From positions 1 through 44,182 of IMG/VR virus record IMGVR_UViG_3300009182_002237: a stretch of 44,182 nt of DNA; one strand, written 5' to 3'. Source of the DNA: a virus. Within the stretch, counting starts at the first letter, position 1, and every line of letters begins with the position of its first letter. The notes beneath the pieces were generated by a model that did not search any database, was not told the DNA's origin, and worked only from the letters and a program-made list of their open reading frames with translations. Shown here in pieces: positions 30,860-38,973 of this stretch. Position numbers and translations under genes: made by a program.

Positions 30860-30892
30860 AGAGTCTGAATAATTGATAAGGAGTAGTAAATA

Positions 30893-31309
30893 ATGGCTTA
30901 TATGAATCAAGAGAAAAAAGCGAAGATTGCCGAGAATTTGAAAAAAGCACTAAAAGGAACTGGTGTCAAATACAGTTTATCAGTGTCAAATCATTTAGCA
31001 ATTGTTTGCACCATTAAATCTGCACCTGTAGATTTTATTGCCAACAGTAACGAAACTTGTCAAAAAGATTATTATCAAGTGGCACAAGGTTTTAAACCAA
31101 ATGACTCTGGTTATGAACAAGTAAATACATACCACTATAAAAATCACTATTCTGGTAAGGCACTTGAGATTATGGAAAAGATTGTAAGTTGTTTGTATAG
31201 TGCAGATTATTATGATCATTCCGATGCTCAGACCGATTATTTTAATACTGCCTACTATGTTCACTTGAATGTTGGTCGTTGGAATAAACCATTTGAGGTT
31301 GTTAAGTAA
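30893..31309 (+). CDS. Conserved phage/plasmid protein, 138 aa
   Basis: KYSLSVSNHLAIVCTIKSAPVDF, then NTYHYKNHYSGKALEIMEK, and a C-terminal DYFNTAYYVHLNVGRWNKPF. This 'INVGRWNKPF' ending belongs to a family seen in phages and plasmids without a settled function. Soluble. Its last base begins the next ATG. Confidence 0.7.
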   Translation: MAYMNQEKKAKIAENLKKALKGTGVKYSLSVSNHLAIVCTIKSAPVDFIANSNETCQKDYYQVAQGFKPNDSGYEQVNTYHYKNHYSGKALEIMEKIVSCLYSADYYDHSDAQTDYFNTAYYVHLNVGRWNKPFEVVK

Positions 31310-31590
31310 TGAGTGGCATTTATATATTAAAAACAATTGATGGGTACCGTGTTGTATACTCTAATCGGTATGATGATTTTTTCGGTGCTTTTAATGATGA
31401 TACAATAAAATATGAACCCAATAAAGTTGCAATTAAGGAAGTATTTGGTTTGTGTTATACATTTGAATTAGAATTAACTGCATTGAATGCTGCCATGCGT
31501 ATAAGTAGTTTATACGATGAAACGGACGATGGAATTATGTTTATTAAAGATTATCAAAATTATACATTTAAGGAATTAACTAATGGCTAA
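31309..31590 (+). CDS. Conserved phage protein, 93 aa
   Basis: GIYILKTIDGYRVVYSNRYD and a C-terminal acidic region GIMFIKDYQNYTFKEL. A recurring T4-like phage small protein of unknown role. Overlaps the next gene by 8 nt. Confidence 0.65.
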   Translation: MSGIYILKTIDGYRVVYSNRYDDFFGAFNDDTIKYEPNKVAIKEVFGLCYTFELELTALNAAMRISSLYDETDDGIMFIKDYQNYTFKELTNG

Positions 31591-32665
31591 AGTTCGCAAA
31601 TCAATGGCGGAAATTCAAGAATCAATGAGTGGCGGTGAACCTAAGTTTACCACCAGTGATATATTAACTGAAGAACAAGTTGGGCATACACTTACTTGGT
31701 ATTCACAAAATAAAGATGGTAAATCTGCAGCAAAGTATATTGCCGACTATCTTAAAAAGAATAAAATTAAACATGATACAGATGGTTTGAATAAACAGGT
31801 ACCCACTTTTGGTTTTCTATGCCGAATGAAGATGCGTGGTGCAGTCTTATCTGATAAACATGAGATTAAATTTAAGCAATACTTAGATACTGTTAAACCG
31901 GAATCAGTAGAACCAGTTGATAAACCAGTGTCTAATGTTATCTCAATTCAAGACCGTATACATGAAAAGACTATGGAAATTGCTGGTCTAATTGATGAAT
32001 CACTAGATGAATATATCTTAGGTGGATTTAAGAAGATGCCATCTCCGTTAGGTATTATGCAAGATACTATTAAATCAGTTCATGCAAGTAGAATCATTGC
32101 CATTTATAAGACTGATAAAGAAGAATTCTTACAGGTATTGGATGGTACCGATGAACAATTGGTAGAAGGTTATAGTAATTATTCTAAGACTGAGATTAAG
32201 AAAATTATTGCCTATCACGATTTAATTATTAGTGATGCCTTAAAGATTACTGGCACTGCTAAACAGAATCGTAAACCTCGTAAGCGCAAGGCAAAGAGTC
32301 CGGAACAGTTGGTAGCGAAGGTTAATATTTGTATTGAAGATGATACATATAAGATTAAATCTGTATCTGCAAAAGATATTATTGGTGCTAATCAGTTATG
32401 GGTATTTAATATTAAGACTAAAAAGTTAGGTGTTTATGTTGCAGACGATTCCAGTGGATTATCAGTAAAGGGTAGTAGTATTATTAATTTTAGTGAGCGC
32501 AATTCAATATGTAAGACCTTGCGTAAACCAGAAGCAATATTACCGGATGTTATTAAAGGTGGCAAAGTTTACCTACGAAATGTAATGATTACCATTAAAG
32601 CAAAAGAAAAAAGCTTGACAGGTCGTTTAAATTCTGATACAATATTGTTGAAAATTACTAATTAA
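31583..32665 (+). CDS. Conserved T4-like phage protein, 360 aa
   Basis: Segments VISIQDRIHEKTMEIAGLID and a basic linker KQNRKPRKRKAKSPEQL separate an N-terminal helical half from a beta-rich C-terminal half (LWVFNIKTKKLGVYVA). It is conserved next to rnh in some T4-like cyanophages, as I recall. No catalytic motif. The basic linker suggests nucleic-acid contact. Confidence 0.65.
   Translation: MAKVRKSMAEIQESMSGGEPKFTTSDILTEEQVGHTLTWYSQNKDGKSAAKYIADYLKKNKIKHDTDGLNKQVPTFGFLCRMKMRGAVLSDKHEIKFKQYLDTVKPESVEPVDKPVSNVISIQDRIHEKTMEIAGLIDESLDEYILGGFKKMPSPLGIMQDTIKSVHASRIIAIYKTDKEEFLQVLDGTDEQLVEGYSNYSKTEIKKIIAYHDLIISDALKITGTAKQNRKPRKRKAKSPEQLVAKVNICIEDDTYKIKSVSAKDIIGANQLWVFNIKTKKLGVYVADDSSGLSVKGSSIINFSERNSICKTLRKPEAILPDVIKGGKVYLRNVMITIKAKEKSLTGRLNSDTILLKITN
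32615..32643 (+). promoter_or_regulatory. Sigma70-type promoter inside the 31583 gene
   Basis: TTGACA 32615-32620, 17-nt spacer, TACAAT 32638-32643. It would drive 32676 and rnh. Confidence 0.65.
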
Positions 32666-32675
32666 GGAGATTGTT

Positions 32676-33347
32676 ATGCCAAACTGGTGCATGAATACTA
32701 TAGTGTTGGAAAACGAATCAAAACAAGAAGTTGATAAACTTGTTGAATTTTTAGAAACAAAATCAACAGATTCTAATGGTTTGTTTTCATATTTTTGTCC
32801 ACGACCCGAGAGTGAAGAAGAAGATTGGTATAACTGGAATGTAAGTAATTGGGGTACCAAATGGGAAGTAATGCCAGATAAAGATTCCATATCTCGGTTG
32901 TCGGATACGACAATACAATTATCGTTTGATACTGCATGGTCAGCACCAATCACTTTCTTTGAATACTTAGATAACAACACAGAATGGAAAGTTGCTGAGG
33001 CAAACTATCACGAACCTGGTATGTGTCTTGTTGGTCGTTATGCAGATGGTATTGATGATTCATATGAATATAATGATGCATATGATGATATTGATGAATT
33101 GGATAATATACCCGAAGATATTTTAGAATATTGGTGTATTCGTGATGATGTAATGGAACGAATTGAAGAAAATTCGGAAGATGAAGAAGATATAGAATTG
33201 GATGAAGAATCTGAAGAAGAATTGGAAGATTTGGCCAAACTAGCTGAATTACAAGAAGAATATAAAGATGTAGATTTAGAAAAAACAATTGAAGAATTGA
33301 ATGAAGCACTTGTTGAAGCACTTGAGAAAGAGAAAAAGAAAAAATGA
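32676..33347 (+). CDS. Api92/DUF1281-like protein with acidic tail
   Basis: 223 aa. PNWCMNTIVLENESKQEVDK, NWGTKWEVMP and SFDTAWSAPITFFEYL define the ferredoxin-like fold of Api92-like/DUF1281 proteins. From residue about 130 a long Glu/Asp-rich tail follows, ending in KEKKKK. Overlaps rnh by 4 nt. Confidence 0.7.
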   Translation: MPNWCMNTIVLENESKQEVDKLVEFLETKSTDSNGLFSYFCPRPESEEEDWYNWNVSNWGTKWEVMPDKDSISRLSDTTIQLSFDTAWSAPITFFEYLDNNTEWKVAEANYHEPGMCLVGRYADGIDDSYEYNDAYDDIDELDNIPEDILEYWCIRDDVMERIEENSEDEEDIELDEESEEELEDLAKLAELQEEYKDVDLEKTIEELNEALVEALEKEKKKK

Positions 33348-34186
33348 TATTATTTGACTTTAACCAGATTGTAATTTCCAATCTGATGGAACAAATTGGA
33401 TCCTCAAAGAAACCAGTTGAGGAAGACCTTGTTCGTCATATGATTTTGAATAGTATTAGAAGTAATATTAAAAAATTCAAATCTTATGGTGAAGTGATTA
33501 TTGCTTGCGACAATAAAAAATATTGGCGCCGTGATGTATTTCCTTTCTATAAAGGTAATAGAAAGAAAAGTAGAGATAGTTCTGGTCATGATTGGGCATC
33601 AATATTTGAATGTATGAATAAAGTTCGGTCTGAATTAAAAGAATTTGCACCATATAAAGTTATTGATATTGAAGGTGCAGAAGCCGATGATATCATTGGT
33701 GTATTGGTTCAACATTATTCTGAAAAAGAAAAAGTAATCATTCTATCATCTGATAAAGATTTTGTTCAGTTACAGACTAATTCTAATGTGCAACAATATT
33801 CACCTTCAATGAAGAAGTTTATTAAGACTGATAATGCTGCCGATCAATTAAAAGAATTAATCATTAACGGTGATAAAGGTGATGGTGTACCTAATATCTT
33901 ATCGGGTGATAATTTTATTGTAGATGGTATTCGTCAGAAATCAATTACCAAAGTTAAATTGAATGAGATGATGAGCATGATTATTCCACTTCAAGGTAAT
34001 GATGAGTTAAAACGTAATTGGGCACGTAATAAACAATTGATTGATTTATCAGAAATTCCACAATCTCTTGTAAAAACTATTATAAGTAGATATGAAGAAG
34101 TTAAACCAGCAACCAAACAGCAGTTTATGAATTATATGATTGCAAAAAGGTTGGTAAATTTACTTGAAGTTATTGATGAATTTTGA
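33344..34186 (+). CDS. rnh: Ribonuclease H / 5'-3' flap exonuclease (T4 Rnh type)
   Basis: 280 aa against 305 in T4. Conserved acidic residues of the FEN family: MILFDFNQ, IIACDNKKYWRRD, FPFYKGNR, IEGAEADDIIGVLV, ILSSDKDFVQL, GDKGDGVPNIL. It removes RNA primers and 5' flaps from lagging-strand fragments. It is in the T4-like replication set, though here it is separated from dsbA by about 8 kb, unlike in T4. A homing-type gene lies convergent at its 3' end, overlapping by 17 nt. Confidence 0.9.
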   Translation: MILFDFNQIVISNLMEQIGSSKKPVEEDLVRHMILNSIRSNIKKFKSYGEVIIACDNKKYWRRDVFPFYKGNRKKSRDSSGHDWASIFECMNKVRSELKEFAPYKVIDIEGAEADDIIGVLVQHYSEKEKVIILSSDKDFVQLQTNSNVQQYSPSMKKFIKTDNAADQLKELIINGDKGDGVPNILSGDNFIVDGIRQKSITKVKLNEMMSMIIPLQGNDELKRNWARNKQLIDLSEIPQSLVKTIISRYEEVKPATKQQFMNYMIAKRLVNLLEVIDEF

Positions 34187-34595
34187 TATAACCTAATTTT
34201 TTAGACTGATATCCTTTGTATTTATTTTTGGGGTATTTTCCGTTAGATAATGATGCCATAGAAGTATAACTTATATTTTTTTCTTTACAGTATGATTTCA
34301 AATCTATTACTATTATTTTGTTTCCATCGGGTTCAGTTATTTCATAATGACCATATGCTCTGTATTTAATGAATTTTAAATTGTCTTTAGCCCAAGGTTT
34401 AGGACTATATGGATGTCTAGTTCCAGTTAATTTCTTAGATATCAGTTTTTTAGTTTCTAAAGTGTGTTTTTTACCATAAAAACTATTGAATTTATCTTTT
34501 TGATTACTACCAGGTACAAATGAACATAAATCTGTCAGGTCAACATCTTTTAGTCCGACAAATATTTCATCTTTTGGTGGAGTATATATATACAT
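34170..34595 (-). CDS. Orphan NUMOD protein, homing-endonuclease remnant
   Basis: 141 aa. NUMOD3-type segment FYGKKHTLETKKLISKKLTG and a NUMOD1-like C-terminal helix-turn-helix (VIDLKSYCKEKNISYTSMAS). There is no GIY-YIG or HNH catalytic motif, so it looks like the DNA-binding part of a homing endonuclease that lost its nuclease. Its leader is shared with the HNH gene at 28757. Confidence 0.7.
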   Translation of the reverse strand: MYIYTPPKDEIFVGLKDVDLTDLCSFVPGSNQKDKFNSFYGKKHTLETKKLISKKLTGTRHPYSPKPWAKDNLKFIKYRAYGHYEITEPDGNKIIVIDLKSYCKEKNISYTSMASLSNGKYPKNKYKGYQSKKLGYIKIHQ

Positions 34596-34620
34596 GCTGA
34601 TACGGTCCTTTCGTGTTAGA

Positions 34621-34650
34621 GTAGATGCGAGTTCCCGCTCGGCGATCTAC
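34621..34650 (-). promoter_or_regulatory. Conserved hairpin in homing-gene leader
   Basis: GTAGAT/ATCTAC outer and CGAG/CTCG inner stems, then AAAGGAC on the minus strand. Compare 29394. Confidence 0.65.
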
Positions 34651-34655
34651 ACCTT

Positions 34656-34663
34656 TATTTATA
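34656..34663 (-). promoter_or_regulatory. T4-type late promoter TATAAATA
   Basis: Exact TATAAATA on the minus strand upstream of the hairpin and the orphan NUMOD gene. Confidence 0.65.
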
Positions 34664-34682
34664 TAAAAAAGTGAGAAAAAAA

Positions 34683-35114
34683 ATGAATTCTAAATTATTT
34701 TCTGAGATTATGGATGATTTTAAGTTGGCATCCACAAAAGCAGAACGATTAGATGTATTACGAAAAAATGATAGCGAAAGATTTCGTGAGTTCTTAGTTT
34801 TAGCATTTATGAAAGATATTCAATTTGATGTAGAGATACCCGATTATAGACCATCAAAAGATCCAGCAGGTCTGAATTACATGTATCTACAAAATGAAGT
34901 AAGAAAACTATATCGGTTTATTAAAGGTCACCCGCAACAAGCACCCGGACTTGTAGGTAAAAAACAAAGTAATATATTAATGCAGGTACTAGAATCTTTA
35001 TATAAAGATGAAGCAGAATTACTTGTTAATCTATTTAAGAAAGATTTAAAAGTTCCTTTCTTAACCGCAAAACTAATTAAAGAAGCATACCCAAATATAA
35101 ACATTCAGGATTGA
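34683..35114 (+). CDS. DUF6433 T4-like phage protein
   Basis: 143 aa from ATG 34683. Core ERLDVLRKNDSERFREFLVL, FDVEIPDYRPSKDPAGLN, EVRKLYRFIKGHP and ESLYKDEAELLVNLFKKDLK are the DUF6433 signature of T4-like phages. Function unknown. It follows rnh after the homing-gene insertion. Confidence 0.8.
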   Translation: MNSKLFSEIMDDFKLASTKAERLDVLRKNDSERFREFLVLAFMKDIQFDVEIPDYRPSKDPAGLNYMYLQNEVRKLYRFIKGHPQQAPGLVGKKQSNILMQVLESLYKDEAELLVNLFKKDLKVPFLTAKLIKEAYPNINIQD

Positions 35115-35116
35115 TT

Positions 35117-35875
35117 ATGCAGAAAGTTATTGTTATTGTTTCCGGTGGATTTGATCCTATTCATAGTGGTCATATTTCTATGTTTAGTGAAGCGAAGGAG
35201 TTAGGTGATCATTTAATTGTAGGTATTAATTCTGATGCATGGTTAGAACGAAAGAAAGGTAAATCATTTTTACCTTTCGATGAACGCCATGCAATTGTAA
35301 GTAATATGAAAATGGTTGATGAAGTAATTGTATTTAATGATAATGATAATACTGCATGTGACCTATTAAGAAAAGCAAGGATTAAATATCCCGATGATGT
35401 AATTATTTTTGCAAATGGTGGTGATAGAACAGAAAAAAATATACCAGAGATGAATATTGAAGGTATTAATTTTGAATTTGGTATTGGTGGTAATTATAAA
35501 AAGAATTCATCAAGTGTTATATTACAAGATTGGCAACAACCAAAGACAACACGACCATGGGGTTACTATCGTGTATTATATGATATTGAAGGAACTAAAG
35601 TAAAAGAACTTACTATTAATCCTAAATCTAGTTTATCAATACAGAGACATAAACATCGTGCCGAGTATTGGCATATTGCAGAAGGTTGTGCAGTAGTCAA
35701 TACTATGTTAGATTCTGATTATAAAATGCCAGCACAAACTTTATATAAACATAGTAATATAAAGATACCAGTTGGTGGATGGCACCAATTAACAAACCCA
35801 TTTGATGAACCATGTAAGATTATTGAAATACAATATGGTATCAAATGTATTGAAGAGGACATTGAGAGAAAATGA
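35117..35875 (+). CDS. Cytidylyltransferase-type domain fused to a phosphomannose isomerase-type cupin
   Basis: 252 aa. Residues 1-125: nucleotidyltransferase Rossmann domain with GGFDPIHSGHISMF (the HxGH site) and a later FANGGDRTEKNIPE. Residues about 140-252: type II mannose-6-phosphate isomerase/guanylyltransferase cupin, RPWGYYRVL, PKSSLSIQRHKHRAEYWHI, PVGGWHQLTNPF. It would activate a sugar or polyol phosphate and modify it. Together with the next two genes it forms a small sugar operon, possibly for glycosylating virions, DNA or host envelope. Confidence 0.8.
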   Translation: MQKVIVIVSGGFDPIHSGHISMFSEAKELGDHLIVGINSDAWLERKKGKSFLPFDERHAIVSNMKMVDEVIVFNDNDNTACDLLRKARIKYPDDVIIFANGGDRTEKNIPEMNIEGINFEFGIGGNYKKNSSSVILQDWQQPKTTRPWGYYRVLYDIEGTKVKELTINPKSSLSIQRHKHRAEYWHIAEGCAVVNTMLDSDYKMPAQTLYKHSNIKIPVGGWHQLTNPFDEPCKIIEIQYGIKCIEEDIERK

Positions 35876-36618
35876 AAGTTGCAGTAGTTACTCCAACAAT
35901 TGGTTCCGCACATCTTAAACAATGTGTTGAATCTATAGAAAATCAATCTTATAAAGATATTGTCCATTACATTTTTGTAGATGGATATGCACATAGAAAA
36001 AATGTATTTGATACGTGTATTGAGAGTTCTACCACTAAGTTTGTTGTATTAGAAGATAACGTAGGACAAGGTTGGTATGGACACCGTGTCTATGCCGCAT
36101 GTTCATTTTTAGTTAATGCAGATGTTATCTGTTATCTAGATGAAGATAACTGGTTTGAACCTAATCATGTTCAATCATTAGTTGATGTTTTGAATGAAGG
36201 TAATGATTGGGCATATTCACTAAGAAAAATCTATGATAAAGATGGCAACTATTTGTGTGAAGATAATTGTGAATCATTAGGTAAATGGCCAGTGTATTTT
36301 GATGATAATGTAAATCATATTGATACATCTAGTTTTGCCATTCGTAGAGATGTTGCTGTTAAAGTTGGACATGCATGGTATGGTCAATGGGGTGCAGATA
36401 GAAAGTTTTTTAGTGCATTGAAACATCACTTCCCAAAGTATGAATGTAATAATGAACATACAATGAGTTATAGATTAGATGGTAATCCTAATTCAGTAAC
36501 ACAAGATTTTTTTGATAAGGGTAATAGTATACAAAATGAAAAGTATAAAGGTGAGTTTCCATGGAAAGTAAAAGAGCGCTTATTACAGGTGGCGCCGGGT
36601 ATTTGGGTAGTCATTTAA
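35872..36618 (+). CDS. Family 2-type glycosyltransferase
   Basis: 248 aa. GT-A fold: VAVVTPTIGSAHLKQCVESI, DVICYLDEDNWFEPNH (DxD-like metal site), and a C-terminal EFPWKVKERLL. Overlaps the upstream gene by 4 nt and the epimerase by 58 nt. The acceptor is not identifiable. Confidence 0.75.
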   Translation: MKVAVVTPTIGSAHLKQCVESIENQSYKDIVHYIFVDGYAHRKNVFDTCIESSTTKFVVLEDNVGQGWYGHRVYAACSFLVNADVICYLDEDNWFEPNHVQSLVDVLNEGNDWAYSLRKIYDKDGNYLCEDNCESLGKWPVYFDDNVNHIDTSSFAIRRDVAVKVGHAWYGQWGADRKFFSALKHHFPKYECNNEHTMSYRLDGNPNSVTQDFFDKGNSIQNEKYKGEFPWKVKERLLQVAPGIWVVI

Positions 36619-37529
36619 GTAAAGCACTTAAGAAAGCAGGATGGCATGTTGTTATATTTGATTTAGTGCCACCAGCACATAGGTATTACGATTATTGGTG
36701 TCATGGTAACATATGCGATAACAATGATTTATTTACATTATTTGATTCATATCAATTTGATACTGTATTTCATCTTGCGGGTAGAATTGAAGTTGGTGAA
36801 TCAATGAAACATCCAACTGAGTTTTGGTATAATAATGTTGCTGGCACTGCAAACTTATTAAGACGTATGGAATCATCTAATACCAATAAGATTATATTCA
36901 GTTCTACTGCTGCAGTATATGAACCAAAACTTCTTGGTTCGTGGAACAAATATATGATACATGAACATCATCCACTTACTAATAATAATTCTGTTTATGG
37001 TAATACTAAATTGGCATGTGAACAGATGATTAAAGATTCTGGAATGAAATATGGTATATTCAGATACTTTAATCTTGCGGGTGCTGATCCTGATGGTGAA
37101 ATGGGTGAAAACCATAAACCAGAAACACATTTGATACCTAACATTCTAGAAAATCTAAATAATGTTATCGTATATGGAGATGATTATAATACAAAAGATG
37201 GAACGTGTGTTAGAGATTATGTTCATGTATCAGATGTAGCAGATGCTCATGTGACTGCATCATCATACATTGACAATAAATCATTTATATTAAATTTAGG
37301 TAATGGAACAGGATATTCAGTATTAGAAATCATTGAGTATATTAAAAAATGTGGAGTTAATGTTAAATATACATTTGGTAAAAGACGTTCTGGTGATCCA
37401 GATATTCTTATTGCTGATAGTTCATTAGCAAAACAAAAACAGATTTTTAATCCTAAGCACGATATTGAATCAATTATTAATACGGCATTTTATTGGCATA
37501 TTTGTAAAAGGGAAGAGGAAGTAATATGA
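36561..37529 (+). CDS. galE: UDP-glucose 4-epimerase-like SDR
   Basis: 322 aa. NAD-binding ALITGGAGYLGSHLSKAL, catalytic SSTAAVYE and SVYGNTK (Tyr-x3-Lys), FRYFNLAGADP, GTCVRDYVHVSDVADAH, LNLGNGTGYSV: all GalE signatures in order. Produces UDP-galactose or a related nucleotide sugar for the adjacent transferase. Confidence 0.88.
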   Translation: MESKRALITGGAGYLGSHLSKALKKAGWHVVIFDLVPPAHRYYDYWCHGNICDNNDLFTLFDSYQFDTVFHLAGRIEVGESMKHPTEFWYNNVAGTANLLRRMESSNTNKIIFSSTAAVYEPKLLGSWNKYMIHEHHPLTNNNSVYGNTKLACEQMIKDSGMKYGIFRYFNLAGADPDGEMGENHKPETHLIPNILENLNNVIVYGDDYNTKDGTCVRDYVHVSDVADAHVTASSYIDNKSFILNLGNGTGYSVLEIIEYIKKCGVNVKYTFGKRRSGDPDILIADSSLAKQKQIFNPKHDIESIINTAFYWHICKREEEVI

Positions 37530-37678
37530 TAGCAGGTGGTAAGAAGTTTGAGAAGTTGAACAAATCTAAAATGCGTAAACATGAAGATGGTAAAGATACT
37601 TTCAAACAGTTCAGAAAAAAACATAAAGACAAAACCGCATATCGGTTATTAAAACAGGAAAAGAATAATGACTACTGA
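37526..37678 (+). CDS. Small basic protein, 50 aa
   Basis: ATGA overlap with galE, ribosome site GGAAGAGGAAG. Very basic (GGKKFEKLNKSKMRKHEDGK; QFRKKHKDKTAYR). Could bind nucleic acid. No family known to me. Confidence 0.55.
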   Translation: MIAGGKKFEKLNKSKMRKHEDGKDTFKQFRKKHKDKTAYRLLKQEKNNDY

Positions 37679-37826
37679 AGAGATACAAGAAAGAATTAGA
37701 TTACTTCAGGTACAATTAACATATACTCATAGGGAAACTGAGATAATCTCAATGGAATTAGACAGATTAAAGCGCCAGTTATCTGAAAATAATCAAGGAA
37801 ATAGTCAAGTTTTACTCAAAGGATAA
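37668..37826 (+). CDS. Small coiled-coil protein, 52 aa
   Basis: MTTEEIQERIRLLQVQLTYTHRETEI..., a clear heptad helix. Overlaps the previous gene by 11 nt. Function unknown. Confidence 0.55.
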   Translation: MTTEEIQERIRLLQVQLTYTHRETEIISMELDRLKRQLSENNQGNSQVLLKG

Positions 37827-37858
37827 GTGACTGTTTTATAAGGGTTATTTTTTATAGC

Positions 37859-37887
37859 TTGACATTTGATACCAATCATGATATAAT
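37859..37887 (+). promoter_or_regulatory. Sigma70-type promoter
   Basis: TTGACA 37859-37864, 17-nt spacer, TATAAT 37882-37887. Drives 37915. Confidence 0.8.
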
Positions 37888-37914
37888 GGTATTTGAAATG
37901 AGAAAGGATACATT

Positions 37915-38253
37915 ATGATTTTACATTTGAACCAAAAGTCTAAGAAAAGACGCAAGCCTAAAAAAGTTGTGGCACAATATCAAGAGTGGTTGACTAGTGT
38001 TAAAAATACTAGTTCAAGTTTTTCTGGTAAAAAGAATATTAAATCTGTAATGCCTTTAAAACAACCGGAGCCATTTCGGCGTGAGACACCAGTATATAAG
38101 AGTTTACCTTTCACTGGTGATGCTTGTATTCGCAAAGCCGATAAGTTTTATACTGGTGATAAAATGCTAGGCATCGGTACTTTACATAAATCTAATGCGG
38201 TACCAATTTTTAGTAAAGAAGATGCTAAAGATCAGGCAAACATGAGGCGATAA
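37915..38253 (+). CDS. Conserved phage protein (IGIGTLHKSNAVPIF family), 112 aa
   Basis: PEPFRRETPVYKSL, then GDKMLGIGTLHKSNAVPIFS and DAKDQANMRR. This RRETP...HKSNAVPvF pattern is very common in tailed phages; function unknown. Basic N-terminus (KSKKRRKPKK). Confidence 0.75.
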   Translation: MILHLNQKSKKRRKPKKVVAQYQEWLTSVKNTSSSFSGKKNIKSVMPLKQPEPFRRETPVYKSLPFTGDACIRKADKFYTGDKMLGIGTLHKSNAVPIFSKEDAKDQANMRR

Positions 38254-38256
38254 TGC

Positions 38257-38284
38257 TTGACATTTGGTGTAGGTGTAGTATAAT
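38257..38284 (+). promoter_or_regulatory. Sigma70-type promoter
   Basis: TTGACA 38257-38262, 16-nt spacer, TATAAT 38279-38284. Drives 38327. Confidence 0.8.
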
Positions 38285-38326
38285 GTTTGAACAGTGTAGT
38301 TATTTTTAATTTGATAGGAGTTTATT

Positions 38327-38659
38327 ATGAAAAAAGCAAATGGTTATCAGAAGTTTTTGTTGGTGATGCAAACTGGTGAAGTATTTACCAAAACACAATT
38401 AAATGATTTGTTGGGCAATCAAATTCATATGTACCGAATTTCCAACTATTTGTTAGATTGTAAGTTGTTTGCTAATGCAGTTATTAAGACTATTAAAGAT
38501 GGTCGCAAAGCAGTTGCATATCAAATCGTGAATCCTGAAGTAGTTCAGGCATATCTAAAACAAGTTGGTCTTATCGGTGGTACAAAATCTAAAGTTGCTA
38601 ATCTAAAAGATTTGACTGCTGAAGAAGTAAACCAACAAGTAACTGAACAAGTTGCTTAA
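38327..38659 (+). CDS. Winged-helix-like phage protein, 110 aa
   Basis: GYQKFLLVMQTGEVFTKTQL, then MYRISNYLLDCKLFANAVIK and GRKAVAYQIVNPE look like a winged helix with a beta wing. A single-gene unit with its own promoter and terminator. Possible regulator. Confidence 0.6.
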   Translation: MKKANGYQKFLLVMQTGEVFTKTQLNDLLGNQIHMYRISNYLLDCKLFANAVIKTIKDGRKAVAYQIVNPEVVQAYLKQVGLIGGTKSKVANLKDLTAEEVNQQVTEQVA

Positions 38660-38669
38660 TATCAACAAT

Positions 38670-38695
38670 GGGAGACTAGTTCTCCCTATTTTAGA
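38670..38695 (+). terminator. Rho-independent terminator
   Basis: GGGAGA-CTAGT-TCTCCC stem followed by TATTTTA, just after the winged-helix gene stop. Confidence 0.7.
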
Positions 38696-38706
38696 TGAAA
38701 TAAAAA

Positions 38707-38973
38707 ATGTATAATAAGATTACTGAAATTAATGAGCGCAAGCGTGTATTTGATGCTAAAAGTCAAAAAGATTTAGAAGAATTCAAATACTATATGGTAA
38801 ACAAACGATGGCGTGATTTGTGTCCATTTCAATCTCGTTGGCCATATCTTAGTGTAGTTGATATGATTAAAGATGATATTGTATTATCAGTATTAGACCA
38901 ACCAAATACAATTACCTATAAAAGATATAATTTTGATGGATTAAATAATGTTATGAAGAAAAAATTATCGTGA
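38707..38973 (+). CDS. Hypothetical protein, 88 aa
   Basis: Contains FKYYMVNKRWRDLCPFQSRW and a basic end. No family recognised. Overlaps the next gene by 4 nt. Confidence 0.65.
   Translation: MYNKITEINERKRVFDAKSQKDLEEFKYYMVNKRWRDLCPFQSRWPYLSVVDMIKDDIVLSVLDQPNTITYKRYNFDGLNNVMKKKLS

Noticed and set aside
30754-30873. 39-codon frame starting MSEEMSNKIN
   Set aside because: It runs through the whole -35/-10 of the next promoter and its end is made of promoter sequence, so it is unlikely to be a real gene.
32950-33381. Minus-strand frames opposite the acidic tail of the Api92-like gene
   Set aside because: Low-complexity shadows (Ser- or Leu/His-rich) of a GAA/GAT-rich coding region.
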